A DNA stretch of 25,818 bases from a virus. The translations under genes were made by a program, and so were the position numbers. The notes beneath the pieces were generated by a model. It saw nothing but the letters and a program-made list of their open reading frames with translations, made no database searches and was not told where the DNA came from. The DNA lies in IMG/VR virus record IMGVR_UViG_3300032304_001933, positions 1 to 25,818 of that record. One strand, 5' to 3'. Shown here one piece after another: positions 7,056 through 13,624 of the stretch; positions within the stretch are counted from its first letter, which is position 1, and each line of letters begins with the position of its first letter.

Positions 7056-10000
7056 TTATACTGATTGGCTAGCAATTTCCCCAGTGTTCTTGATACGAAC
7101 CGGAATGTAGATAAACTCCACTGCTTTCACAGGTTCGATAGCAATATCCACATAAAGTTCGTTGCGGTCTATTCTTGTTGGTGTGTTGTTGGTCAAGTCA
7201 CAAACCACCAAATAGTCGTAGATACCACGCTTGGCCACCAAATCAATCATCAAGCTGGTTATGGCATTGGTAATTTCGTTGCGTGTGATCTGATCGTTTG
7301 GTTCAAACAGGAACTGTTTGGCAATGCTTTCTAATCTTCCACGAACAAAGGCCACCAAGCGTGCCACGTTGATGCGATTCAAGGCCGAATCCAGGCTGGT
7401 CAAGGTCTTGTTACCAAAGTTGGTAATGCCCACTCCTGGTATGAACGTGATTGGATTGATGCGATTTTCGTACAACACATCACGAAGTCCTTGGCGTACT
7501 CCAATGCTTTCAAATTCACCTGTGGCGGCGTTGATGTAACCAATCTGTGTGGCATTGTCTATGACACCACGGCGTGTTCCTGCAGGAGCCAGCCATGGAT
7601 ACGCCACTTCATCGCTGCGTATGATAGTGCGGATCATCATGTGACTGGGTGGTTGAACCACTGGTGATCCCGACAAGTCTGTGGTCTGGCAGCTAGGATA
7701 GAATGTGCCAGCATAGATGCTGCCTGTGGTCAGACCATCCTGGGAAGGTAGACCCAGTCCGTCGTTGTTGGTTGCCCAAGCAACTACTTCCTCAGGTGTC
7801 AATCGCAACGGAGTATCGGCTATCACAAATGCTGTGTTGTTGCGCTCGTTGTTGAGTGCCACTAGATTTGCTGTGAGTTCTGGATACTGTGGGCATGAGA
7901 TCAAGTTGTAGATCAGTTGTTCTTCTCTGGCTGTGGCGCTGGCATCAATGCCGGCCTTGAGAGCCGCAACTATGATTGCTCGTTGTGCTTGGCGACCCAT
8001 GTAAGGACTACCGTCGTCCCGGTTGCCACTTTGAGTTACCCAGGCATTGGTCACTGTGGGCAAGGTGTCATCTGGGAATGTGGTTGAATTAAAGTAATTG
8101 ACTTGGAATGATTTGACATTGAATCCGCTTCTACGAGTGTTCCACAACAAAGTACCTTGTGGATACAGGCTAGCATCAGGAGCATCCAGATCTAGATAAG
8201 AACTTGTGATCAACGGAGTTGCACCTGTGGCAATAGGCGGAATTGGGTCAGTGATAGGATCGGTGTTTCCATTTGGAGCCCATCGTGCGTCAGCAAACAA
8301 TATGCCATTGACTGTGGTTTGATCGGTATTGTCAATCAACGCCCATTGATCATTACCATCCACGTTGCTCCAACGATAGATCACCGGATAGTTTTCTAAA
8401 TCACTGGTGTCAATCCAAAGGTCGCCATAGACCAGGGGACTTTGGCTGTCGTCGGTCTGTGTGGTAGGTGCTGTGGCACTGAAAATAGGACCAGTTGCAT
8501 TGGTCAAGGTCAAATTGTCACCTCGTGCGTCGTTGCTGACAGTTTGGTAACCGAGCCAAGATCCATTGTTTTGAATCATGATATCAGCTTGATCTGTCGC
8601 ACTGTAATACCATAAACGTCCATCTGCAGGATCTTGATCCGGCGCAGTGCCACTGGCGGCGTAGGTAAATGTAGGAGTGGTTACCCAGTTACTGAGAATT
8701 GCATAGGTTGGCACATAGTTACCGTAACGAACACCCCTGGTAACTCCAGCAGTAAATCCTGCTGCTGTCAAAGGTGTAAAACCGTTGTTGCCTGGGTAAT
8801 AGAATATATCGCCGCCTTCGGCATGTGTAAACACAATGGCTCCGGCACTGTTTTGTGTCACACTCACCGGTGTTCCACTGGGCAGGGCAGCACTGATTGA
8901 TGTCAAAAAGTCCGCCACTGTGGTGCCGGACAAGGTGACCACTACATTGACGTTGTTTTGTGACCCAGAAAAAGTATAACCCAAGGTAAAGGTGTTGCCA
9001 GCAATAAATGGACCAGGTGTAGTGTCACCGCCGGTGACTATGGTAGGACCAGCGGCGTATCTTTCTAGTATCAGAAAACTGGCTGTTTGTTGCAGTGGGC
9101 TGAGATTAGTTGGCTGGTGTGAATAGGCATCCACCTGTGCATAAGTTGCTCCAGCTGGAATATTTTGTCCGCCGCCGCTGGGGTCCAGACCAAAAAGTGC
9201 AGCACTGTCGCTGCTGTAAACTGGACAGGACTGTTGTACAAAGGTTCCCAGAGTAGAGTCGAATTTTTTGACCACTATGTTGGCGCCCAAATTCACATTG
9301 TTCATTTTGATCCAAACTGATCCAGTGGGCTCAGGTTGTGTGTCTGTGGTTCTCCAACGTGGTGCTTGATAACTGAAGGCACTCAAGTATTCTGGTGCTG
9401 CATACTGTCCAGCTGTGATACCCAGGGTGGCCAGGGGTGTGCCAGAGACGTTGTTGATGGCAATCACACCAGTGCCTTCGGTGCTGCCGTCATTGGTTGC
9501 AGTGCCATCGGCATAAAGATTTAATTTTCCACCAATCACAGCCGCATACACACCAGCGATGGCAGATGAGTTGATCGCATCAGCCAGACCATCTACAGTG
9601 GGATCTCCGCCTGGCACAGCCACAGCGATATCGTTAATGGCAATGCTGTTGCCTGCTGTCAGCGAAGCTGGTGCGTTGGTTCCTTGTATGGTGGCCCAGG
9701 CTGTTTTCCAATCGTCACTTCCAACCAAGACCCAGGTGTTGTAAAGATCACTAAGTGCAATGGCACTGGTTTGAGTAGAGGTAGGACCTCCGCGTTTGTA
9801 ATAAATTGGGTTGAATGTGCTGGTTGCAACCACAGCATAATCGCCCTCGTTGCCAATACTTTGCAAGGGCACAGTGCTGGCAGGTTCTAGATCTGCTGTG
9901 CTGGTGATTACTGTGGGAATCTGGTTGGTAAACGCTGCCGTGGTCTGATTCCACTGAAAAATTCCCCAGGCTGTGTTGGCTGTATCCAACCAATAGGTGT

Positions 10001-10397
10001 TGTTGTCAGGATTACCAGTGGGGCGTACCAGGGTGGCTGTGAGTTCGGTCAGATCAATGTCAGCACGCTGAACATAACAACGGTTACTAATACCCAAGGC
10101 ACTCCAGGCGGCCAGCAGGCCGTATTCATTGAGCTCATATCCATTGATAGGAGTTCCGGCTGTGGTCTTGTAAAAGAATGGCACGCCAAAAGTTGCGCTG
10201 AGATCACGTTGACTGGTGATCAAATAGGTCTTGTTGGCATTGGCCGCTAGTGTGCCGGCAGCTACTCCTACTCCAGAGCCCGAAACTTTGTTCTGAGCCG
10301 TGACTAATAAGACATAAGGAACCGAGTTGGTAGCGGCAGGAATATACTGACTTTCGTCAATGATTGTGACTTCTACGCCTGGTGATGTAAGTGCCAT
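7056..10397 (-). CDS. gp18: Tail sheath protein gp18, greatly enlarged
   Basis: At 1113 aa this is far larger than T4 gp18 (about 659). The N-terminus (MALTSPGVEVTIIDESQYI, YVLLVTAQNK) and the last ~290 residues (from GRQAQRAIIVAALKAGIDAS to VEFIYIPVRIKNTGEI) are classic contractile-sheath core. This includes the C-terminal region with LDSALNRINVARLV, QFLFEPND and DLVAKRGIYDYLVVCD. Between about 160 and 800 lie several inserted beta-rich modules. One resembles the flagellin/hook IN type (VDGLADAINSSAIAGVYAAV ... LNLYADG ... LGITAG), with a weaker second copy further on. There are also Trp-rich modules (GRLWYYS.., GDLWIDTSDLENYPVIYRW). Inserted sheath modules face outward in T4, so these probably decorate the tail. 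A CATAAATA promoter and AAGGA site set the start. Confidence 0.93.
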   Translation of the reverse strand: MALTSPGVEVTIIDESQYIPAATNSVPYVLLVTAQNKVSGSGVGVAAGTLAANANKTYLITSQRDLSATFGVPFFYKTTAGTPINGYELNEYGLLAAWSALGISNRCYVQRADIDLTELTATLVRPTGNPDNNTYWLDTANTAWGIFQWNQTTAAFTNQIPTVITSTADLEPASTVPLQSIGNEGDYAVVATSTFNPIYYKRGGPTSTQTSAIALSDLYNTWVLVGSDDWKTAWATIQGTNAPASLTAGNSIAINDIAVAVPGGDPTVDGLADAINSSAIAGVYAAVIGGKLNLYADGTATNDGSTEGTGVIAINNVSGTPLATLGITAGQYAAPEYLSAFSYQAPRWRTTDTQPEPTGSVWIKMNNVNLGANIVVKKFDSTLGTFVQQSCPVYSSDSAALFGLDPSGGGQNIPAGATYAQVDAYSHQPTNLSPLQQTASFLILERYAAGPTIVTGGDTTPGPFIAGNTFTLGYTFSGSQNNVNVVVTLSGTTVADFLTSISAALPSGTPVSVTQNSAGAIVFTHAEGGDIFYYPGNNGFTPLTAAGFTAGVTRGVRYGNYVPTYAILSNWVTTPTFTYAASGTAPDQDPADGRLWYYSATDQADIMIQNNGSWLGYQTVSNDARGDNLTLTNATGPIFSATAPTTQTDDSQSPLVYGDLWIDTSDLENYPVIYRWSNVDGNDQWALIDNTDQTTVNGILFADARWAPNGNTDPITDPIPPIATGATPLITSSYLDLDAPDASLYPQGTLLWNTRRSGFNVKSFQVNYFNSTTFPDDTLPTVTNAWVTQSGNRDDGSPYMGRQAQRAIIVAALKAGIDASATAREEQLIYNLISCPQYPELTANLVALNNERNNTAFVIADTPLRLTPEEVVAWATNNDGLGLPSQDGLTTGSIYAGTFYPSCQTTDLSGSPVVQPPSHMMIRTIIRSDEVAYPWLAPAGTRRGVIDNATQIGYINAATGEFESIGVRQGLRDVLYENRINPITFIPGVGITNFGNKTLTSLDSALNRINVARLVAFVRGRLESIAKQFLFEPNDQITRNEITNAITSLMIDLVAKRGIYDYLVVCDLTNNTPTRIDRNELYVDIAIEPVKAVEFIYIPVRIKNTGEIASQSV

Positions 10398-10424
10398 GGT
10401 AAATCCTTTTTTTCTAGTTACAGA

Positions 10425-10432
10425 TATTTATG
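10425..10432 (-). promoter_or_regulatory. T4-type late promoter CATAAATA before gp18
   Basis: An exact octamer lies 27 nt before the gp18 ATG, followed by an AAGGA ribosome site. It is divergent to the late box of the plus-strand gene at 10497; the 99-nt gap holds little else. Confidence 0.8.
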
Positions 10433-10468
10433 GAAAATGGCAAAAACTCCGTGTTGTTACTGCCCTTA

Positions 10469-10496
10469 GGTAAGGTTTGTTGTTAAATACCCTACC
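10469..10496 (+). promoter_or_regulatory. Possible hairpin abutting the start codon at 10497
   Basis: GGTAAGG (10469-10475) can pair with CCCTACC (10490-10496), six pairs with one A-C mismatch, leaving a 14-nt loop that holds the late box. The 3' arm touches the ATG. It is weaker than the hairpins at 623-644 and 13597-13615. Confidence 0.35.
10482..10489 (+). promoter_or_regulatory. Late-box GTTAAATA before the zinc-ribbon gene
   Basis: The TAAATA core ends 7 nt before the ATG at 10497, which would give a near-leaderless transcript. It lies in the loop of a possible hairpin at 10469-10496. Confidence 0.5.
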
Positions 10497-10841
10497 ATGA
10501 GACCTATCTGTCCTGCGTGTAATCAGCGTGCCTGTGCCATCAACTGCTATCGTGGTGAACGGGTGTATTACCGCAGCCGCTGTGACTACTGTATCCGGCG
10601 TAACCGACGTTTAAAAACACCCGAAAGCCTATGGAAACTGGCCGGCTACAAAAAGAAAAATCAGTGCGATCGTTGCGGATTTCGTGCCAAGCATGCCACA
10701 CAGTTGATTGTCATGCACCTGGATGGCAAGCTCAATAACACTGCTTTGCGCAATTTAAAAACTGTTTGTTTGAACTGTGTGGCCGAGATCAAGCGGCTGG
10801 ATTTGCCTTGGAGACCGGGAGATCTTGAACCAGACCTGTGA
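10497..10841 (+). CDS. Zinc-ribbon / degenerate HNH-like phage protein
   Basis: This 114-aa basic protein has four CxxC pairs (C5/C8, C29/C32, C57/C60, C91/C94), enough for two zinc sites. The second half looks like an HNH/beta-beta-alpha-metal fold: C57-C60, then VMHLDGKLNN with H74 and D76, N86 in RNLK, and C91-x2-C94. The terminal His expected after the last Cys pair is absent (V95), so it may be a DNA- or RNA-binding relic rather than a nuclease. Similar proteins of this size are common in T4-like cyanophages without assigned function. It is a plus-strand gene between minus-strand gp18 and the dNMP kinase, and its 3' end overlaps the kinase 3' end by 53 nt. Confidence 0.75.
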   Translation: MRPICPACNQRACAINCYRGERVYYRSRCDYCIRRNRRLKTPESLWKLAGYKKKNQCDRCGFRAKHATQLIVMHLDGKLNNTALRNLKTVCLNCVAEIKRLDLPWRPGDLEPDL

Positions 10842-11499
10842 CTTGTTGATATAAATGGTCCATGGTACTGTTGTTGTCTATGACAGCATCAAACTCTGTG
10901 CCAATCCAGGCAGTTTCACTGGCATGTATGTTGTATTTTTCCAAGGCCAACTTGCTGGTGGTCCATTCAAGATTTTGTGGACCCGAGTTAACTATTTCTG
11001 CATAACCATACCACTCAGGATCTGGTCCACGATGCACCCTGATCACCGCGCCGCCGGCTCGCTTGATTGCTGCTATTTCGTTGGGGAATCTGCAGTCTGA
11101 AATCACCACATCGTCGGTGGTTTTACTCAGTTTGTTTTCCAGGCTGGCAATCCAGGTGTCATCGTGAAAGCTCCTGCGTACCACTTCTGTGCCCCAGTAT
11201 TGCAACACCCAGCGTGGGGTCAACTCAGGCATGCCCAGGCGAGTTGCCCACCAAGCGTCCACTTGTTCACGCCATTCTCGGCTGTGGCGGGTGCGACCTT
11301 CCAAGAGTTCGCGGTCCCAGCCAAACACCGAGCTGACTGCATCTTTTAGTGTGTTGGCAAAACTTTCTCTACGGAATTGGTGTATGTTTACTAGATAATC
11401 TGCAATGGTGTCTTTGCCGGCACCGATCAACCCCACCACCCCAATAATAGTAGGTTTTTTACTTTTTGTGTTTACATCTATCACCGTGCCATCTCCCAT
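10789..11499 (-). CDS. gp1: Deoxynucleoside monophosphate kinase (T4 gene 1 type)
   Basis: This 236-aa P-loop kinase has a Walker A of the gene 1 type, GLIGAGKDT (23-31), where Asp sits between Lys and Thr. It is followed by FANTLKDAVSSVFGWDRELLEG, a region with HSREWREQVDAWWA, and LQYWGTEVVRRSFHDDTW, then VVISDCRFPNE (Walker B-like strand). The enzyme phosphorylates dNMPs, including modified ones in T4, to feed phage DNA synthesis. The ATG at 11499 has no Shine-Dalgarno. A GTG at 11484 is preceded by GGGAGA at good spacing and may be the true start (231 aa). Either start lies inside the 3' end of the upstream HNH endonuclease gene. The 3' end overlaps the convergent zinc-ribbon gene. Confidence 0.88.
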   Translation of the reverse strand: MGDGTVIDVNTKSKKPTIIGVVGLIGAGKDTIADYLVNIHQFRRESFANTLKDAVSSVFGWDRELLEGRTRHSREWREQVDAWWATRLGMPELTPRWVLQYWGTEVVRRSFHDDTWIASLENKLSKTTDDVVISDCRFPNEIAAIKRAGGAVIRVHRGPDPEWYGYAEIVNSGPQNLEWTTSKLALEKYNIHASETAWIGTEFDAVIDNNSTMDHLYQQVTGLVQDLPVSKANPAA

Positions 11500-12211
11500 A
11501 GTTCATAGCGTCTACTTCACTATTACAATAATAACATATTTTTTTTGGTGCCGTAAGTTTTTCTTTACTCTTTTTACGACGCTGTTCTTCCGAATGTGTC
11601 TTACCATAGAAGCCGTTTTGTTCGCCAACGTGTCTTACTTTTTCTTTTAGTTCTGTTGCTTGTTCTGCGCCGTAGAGTTCTTCGAATGTTTTTCCTTTAT
11701 TATGCGGAGTCCGACCCTTAAATCGCCCCTTCATTGCTAAGGATTGTTTTATTTTTTGTTCTTCTGTCCGCGGCTTACGCAGTTTTTTTAGTGTCTCTTC
11801 GGTATGCGTTTTATTTTTAAATGTGCCAGGAGAGTTTGTGAATCTTTTTTTCTGCGATACGCCCATCTTTTTTCGAGTTTCGTTAGAGACCTCTACTGCT
11901 TGCTGTTTAAGTATTTGGTAAATGCGGCCCGTAACTTTGTATCGCTGTTGTCCGGGGCCTACTGTTGTTGCCATCATTCTCGCGGCTTTCACAGCTTTGT
12001 GTTTAAGCGGGCCGTCTAGCATCTTTGTTAGTAGTAAGTGACATACAAAGTGTTCGTGTCCTGTAAGCCTTACAAGATTAATAGGACTGTCGTCTCCGCC
12101 CATGCTCTGCGGAATAATATGATGCTCTTCTGTGTATCCGTCAACAGAGCGATTTGTAGCGTTTTCTACTATGCGATAGTAGTATGTTGTATATTTGTTT
12201 TTTATGAACAT
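11459..12211 (-). CDS. HNH homing endonuclease with NUMOD3-like repeats (copy 1)
   Basis: This 250-aa protein has an N-terminal HNH motif: EEHHIIPQSMGG (H30, H31), NLVRLT (N45), then H54 and H58 in GHEHFVCHLLL. The middle is very basic, with NUMOD3-like DNA-binding segments (GVSQKKRF, HTEETLKKLRKP, TEEQKIKQSLAMKGR, HSEEQRRKKSKE). The C-terminus is a small zinc finger (C226, C229, H242, C246). This is a mobile free-standing homing endonuclease, with the same architecture as the gene at 22574-23323. Its late box ends 4 nt before the ATG. Its last 41 nt overlap the dNMP kinase start, so it may have inserted just upstream of that gene. Confidence 0.87.
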   Translation of the reverse strand: MFIKNKYTTYYYRIVENATNRSVDGYTEEHHIIPQSMGGDDSPINLVRLTGHEHFVCHLLLTKMLDGPLKHKAVKAARMMATTVGPGQQRYKVTGRIYQILKQQAVEVSNETRKKMGVSQKKRFTNSPGTFKNKTHTEETLKKLRKPRTEEQKIKQSLAMKGRFKGRTPHNKGKTFEELYGAEQATELKEKVRHVGEQNGFYGKTHSEEQRRKKSKEKLTAPKKICYYCNSEVDAMNYGRWHGDRCKHKK

Positions 12212-12234
12212 ACTTTATTTAGTTAAATACGCTC
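12206..12234 (-). promoter_or_regulatory. Possible hairpin over the HNH-1 start codon
   Basis: On the minus strand GAGCGTA (12234-12228) can pair with TATGTTC (12212-12206), seven pairs including two G-U. The 3' arm contains the ATG, and the 15-nt loop contains the late box. The stem is weak, so this is tentative. Confidence 0.35.
12216..12223 (-). promoter_or_regulatory. Late-box ACTAAATA before HNH-1
   Basis: The TAAATA core ends 4 nt before the ATG at 12211. The same arrangement (TAAATAAA..GTATG) precedes the second HNH gene at 23323. Confidence 0.55.
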
Positions 12235-12251
12235 AGGATAAGATATTTACT

Positions 12252-12773
12252 TCATCTGATTTCCTTTACGTTTAAATGTCTAAGGGTGGCCTGCAACATG
12301 TCGATCTGCCTGCGGCAGTCTTCCAGCGCATGGTGACTGGTGGCAGGTCTGGGCAGGCCGGGCCACAGGCTGTAGATGGTTCTAGCATCACGCACATTGT
12401 AGAACTGCCAGGGCAGGGCTTTGCCGTAGCTCTTGTAAGCATGTTCCAGGATGTTCATGTCATACGTGGGACCGTTTGCGAATATAAACTTGTGTTGCCA
12501 GGCCAGCTTGTAGAGACTGTCCAAGGCTTGATCAAGATCTACACGGCCTTCTTCCATGAATGCTTCGGCTTGTGCTTGTTTCTGGGTTGACCACCACTGC
12601 AAGGTGCCTTCTTCTATGGCACGGTTTTCTTGGCTTTCCAAGGTTATTCTAGCATAGTAACAACGGTCGTAGTAGCCGGTACCAAATGGATCAAAGCTCT
12701 GGGCCGCTATGGTCAGGATTGTGGCATCTGGACCAGTGGCCAAGCCTTCTATGTCAATCATCAGTGAACTCAT
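12252..12773 (-). CDS. DEDDh 3'-5' exonuclease, DexA-like
   Basis: This 173-aa protein has all four DEDDh residues: D7 and E9 in MIDIEGLATGP, D105 in NGPTYDMNIL, and H147 with D152 in SHHALEDC. The early segment DATILTIAAQSFDPFG and the GTLQWWSTQ motif match the T4 exonuclease A (DexA) type. It probably degrades single-stranded DNA or RNA ends during infection; the exact substrate is not visible. It has its own sigma70-type promoter, with the -10 box 6 nt before the ATG, so the mRNA would be leaderless. The alternative is an in-frame ATG at residue 5 (12761). A perfect 7-bp inverted repeat covers the -10 box and the start. It sits between late gp13 and the HNH gene. Confidence 0.85.
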   Translation of the reverse strand: MSSLMIDIEGLATGPDATILTIAAQSFDPFGTGYYDRCYYARITLESQENRAIEEGTLQWWSTQKQAQAEAFMEEGRVDLDQALDSLYKLAWQHKFIFANGPTYDMNILEHAYKSYGKALPWQFYNVRDARTIYSLWPGLPRPATSHHALEDCRRQIDMLQATLRHLNVKEIR

Positions 12774-12790
12774 GCTACAATTATAGCATG
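12771..12790 (-). promoter_or_regulatory. Palindrome over the -10 box and start of the exonuclease gene
   Basis: CATGCTA (12790-12784) and TAGCATG (12777-12771) form a perfect 7-bp inverted repeat with a 6-nt centre. It spans the TATAAT box and ends in the start codon. It could be an operator, or a hairpin that hides the AUG in RNA reading through from gp13. Confidence 0.5.
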
Positions 12791-12808
12791 GATTTTGGTA
12801 TTAGTCTA
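12780..12808 (-). promoter_or_regulatory. Sigma70-type promoter, extended -10, for the exonuclease gene
   Basis: The -35 is TAGACT (12808-12803), the spacer is 17 nt, and the -10 is TATAAT (12785-12780) preceded by TGC (extended -10). This looks like a host-polymerase early promoter, and it lies in the gap after gp13. Confidence 0.75.
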
Positions 12809-12814
12809 TGGAGT

Positions 12815-13594
12815 TTAACCTATGACCCAAGATAAGGGCTGACTGCCATCTACATAGTTTTTCAAATCTTCCAGGCACTTGTCAATTCCGGCCTGTCCTT
12901 CGGTTTTTAAAGCAGTTCCGTTGAGCTGGCTGCCGCCCTGTGGGCCAGCGTATTGCCCAAACTTTTCACGTGCTTCGCCAATGATCATCTTCGAGGCCGC
13001 AACCATGTAGTCACGTATCCATTGTTGGATCTGGAAGTCTTGTAACAGATTGAATTCGGGTTTGAGGTTGTAGGTCCAAAGCAGCACATTCTCTCCGGTG
13101 CCTTTGGGATCACGGATCAGTTGCAGTTTCTTTGTAACAGGATTCCAGGTGTAGTTCATGTAGGCACCAAACATGCGTCCTGCCAGTTCCACATACTGAC
13201 TGTAGAAGTCGTAGGTGGCAAGGCCGCCAGCCACATTGAAGTTCATCAAGTAAACATTCATACTAGCTTGGCTAAATGGGTCAAAGTTGCTGGCAAATGG
13301 TCCTGTTGAGTCGCCAAATGTTCTGCGGAAGATTTGGCGCACTGTGATCACTTCTTGCGGAAGTGTATAAATGTTTACGTCTGTGACCAACTCCATAAAG
13401 GTGTATGACTCTTCATAGGCGTTTTGTGCTCGCTGACGATAGGTACCAATAGTGCGCTGATATGCCGTTTCGTAGTGTTCAGCATCCAGTTCAAGATCCA
13501 CGATCTGATCACCCAAGGTCAGGCGCACATAATCAAACAGTTGTTGTTTGAGTGTTTCTAGGCTGTTTTGGGCTTGGGTGCTTTGGGCTGTCAT
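12815..13594 (-). CDS. gp13: Neck protein gp13 (head completion)
   Basis: The 259-aa sequence matches T4-like cyanophage gp13: LKQQLFDYVRLTLGDQIVDLEL at the N-terminus, YRQRAQNAYEESYTFMEL, YTLPQEVITVRQIFRRTFGD, FDPFSQASMNVYL, then NPVTKKLQLIRDPKGTGENV and REKFGQYAGPQGG, ending in LSWVIG. gp13 and gp14 form the neck that closes the DNA-filled head and receives the tail. T4 gp13 is about 309 aa. It follows an early-type gene but has its own late box (GGTAAATA) formed with that gene's TAA stop. A 7-bp hairpin carries the CGGAG ribosome site in its loop and 3' arm. gp14 and gp15 are not adjacent but lie beyond two other genes on the opposite strand. Confidence 0.92.
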   Translation of the reverse strand: MTAQSTQAQNSLETLKQQLFDYVRLTLGDQIVDLELDAEHYETAYQRTIGTYRQRAQNAYEESYTFMELVTDVNIYTLPQEVITVRQIFRRTFGDSTGPFASNFDPFSQASMNVYLMNFNVAGGLATYDFYSQYVELAGRMFGAYMNYTWNPVTKKLQLIRDPKGTGENVLLWTYNLKPEFNLLQDFQIQQWIRDYMVAASKMIIGEAREKFGQYAGPQGGSQLNGTALKTEGQAGIDKCLEDLKNYVDGSQPLSWVIG

Positions 13595-13596
13595 AA

Positions 13597-13615
13597 AGGG
13601 AACTCCGTGTTCCCT
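13597..13615 (-). promoter_or_regulatory. Hairpin presenting or hiding the gp13 ribosome-binding site
   Basis: AGGGAAC (13615-13609) and GTTCCCT (13603-13597) form a perfect 7-bp stem with an ACGGA loop, placed just before the gp13 ATG (13594). The Shine-Dalgarno CGGAG spans the loop and the first base of the 3' arm. RNA started from the late box would probably begin within the 5' arm and not fold. Confidence 0.6.
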
Positions 13616-13616
13616 G

Positions 13617-13624
13617 TATTTACC
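13617..13624 (-). promoter_or_regulatory. Late-box GGTAAATA before gp13
   Basis: The TAAATA core begins with the stop codon (13622-13620) of the upstream 383-aa gene and lies 22 nt before the gp13 ATG. Confidence 0.55.
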
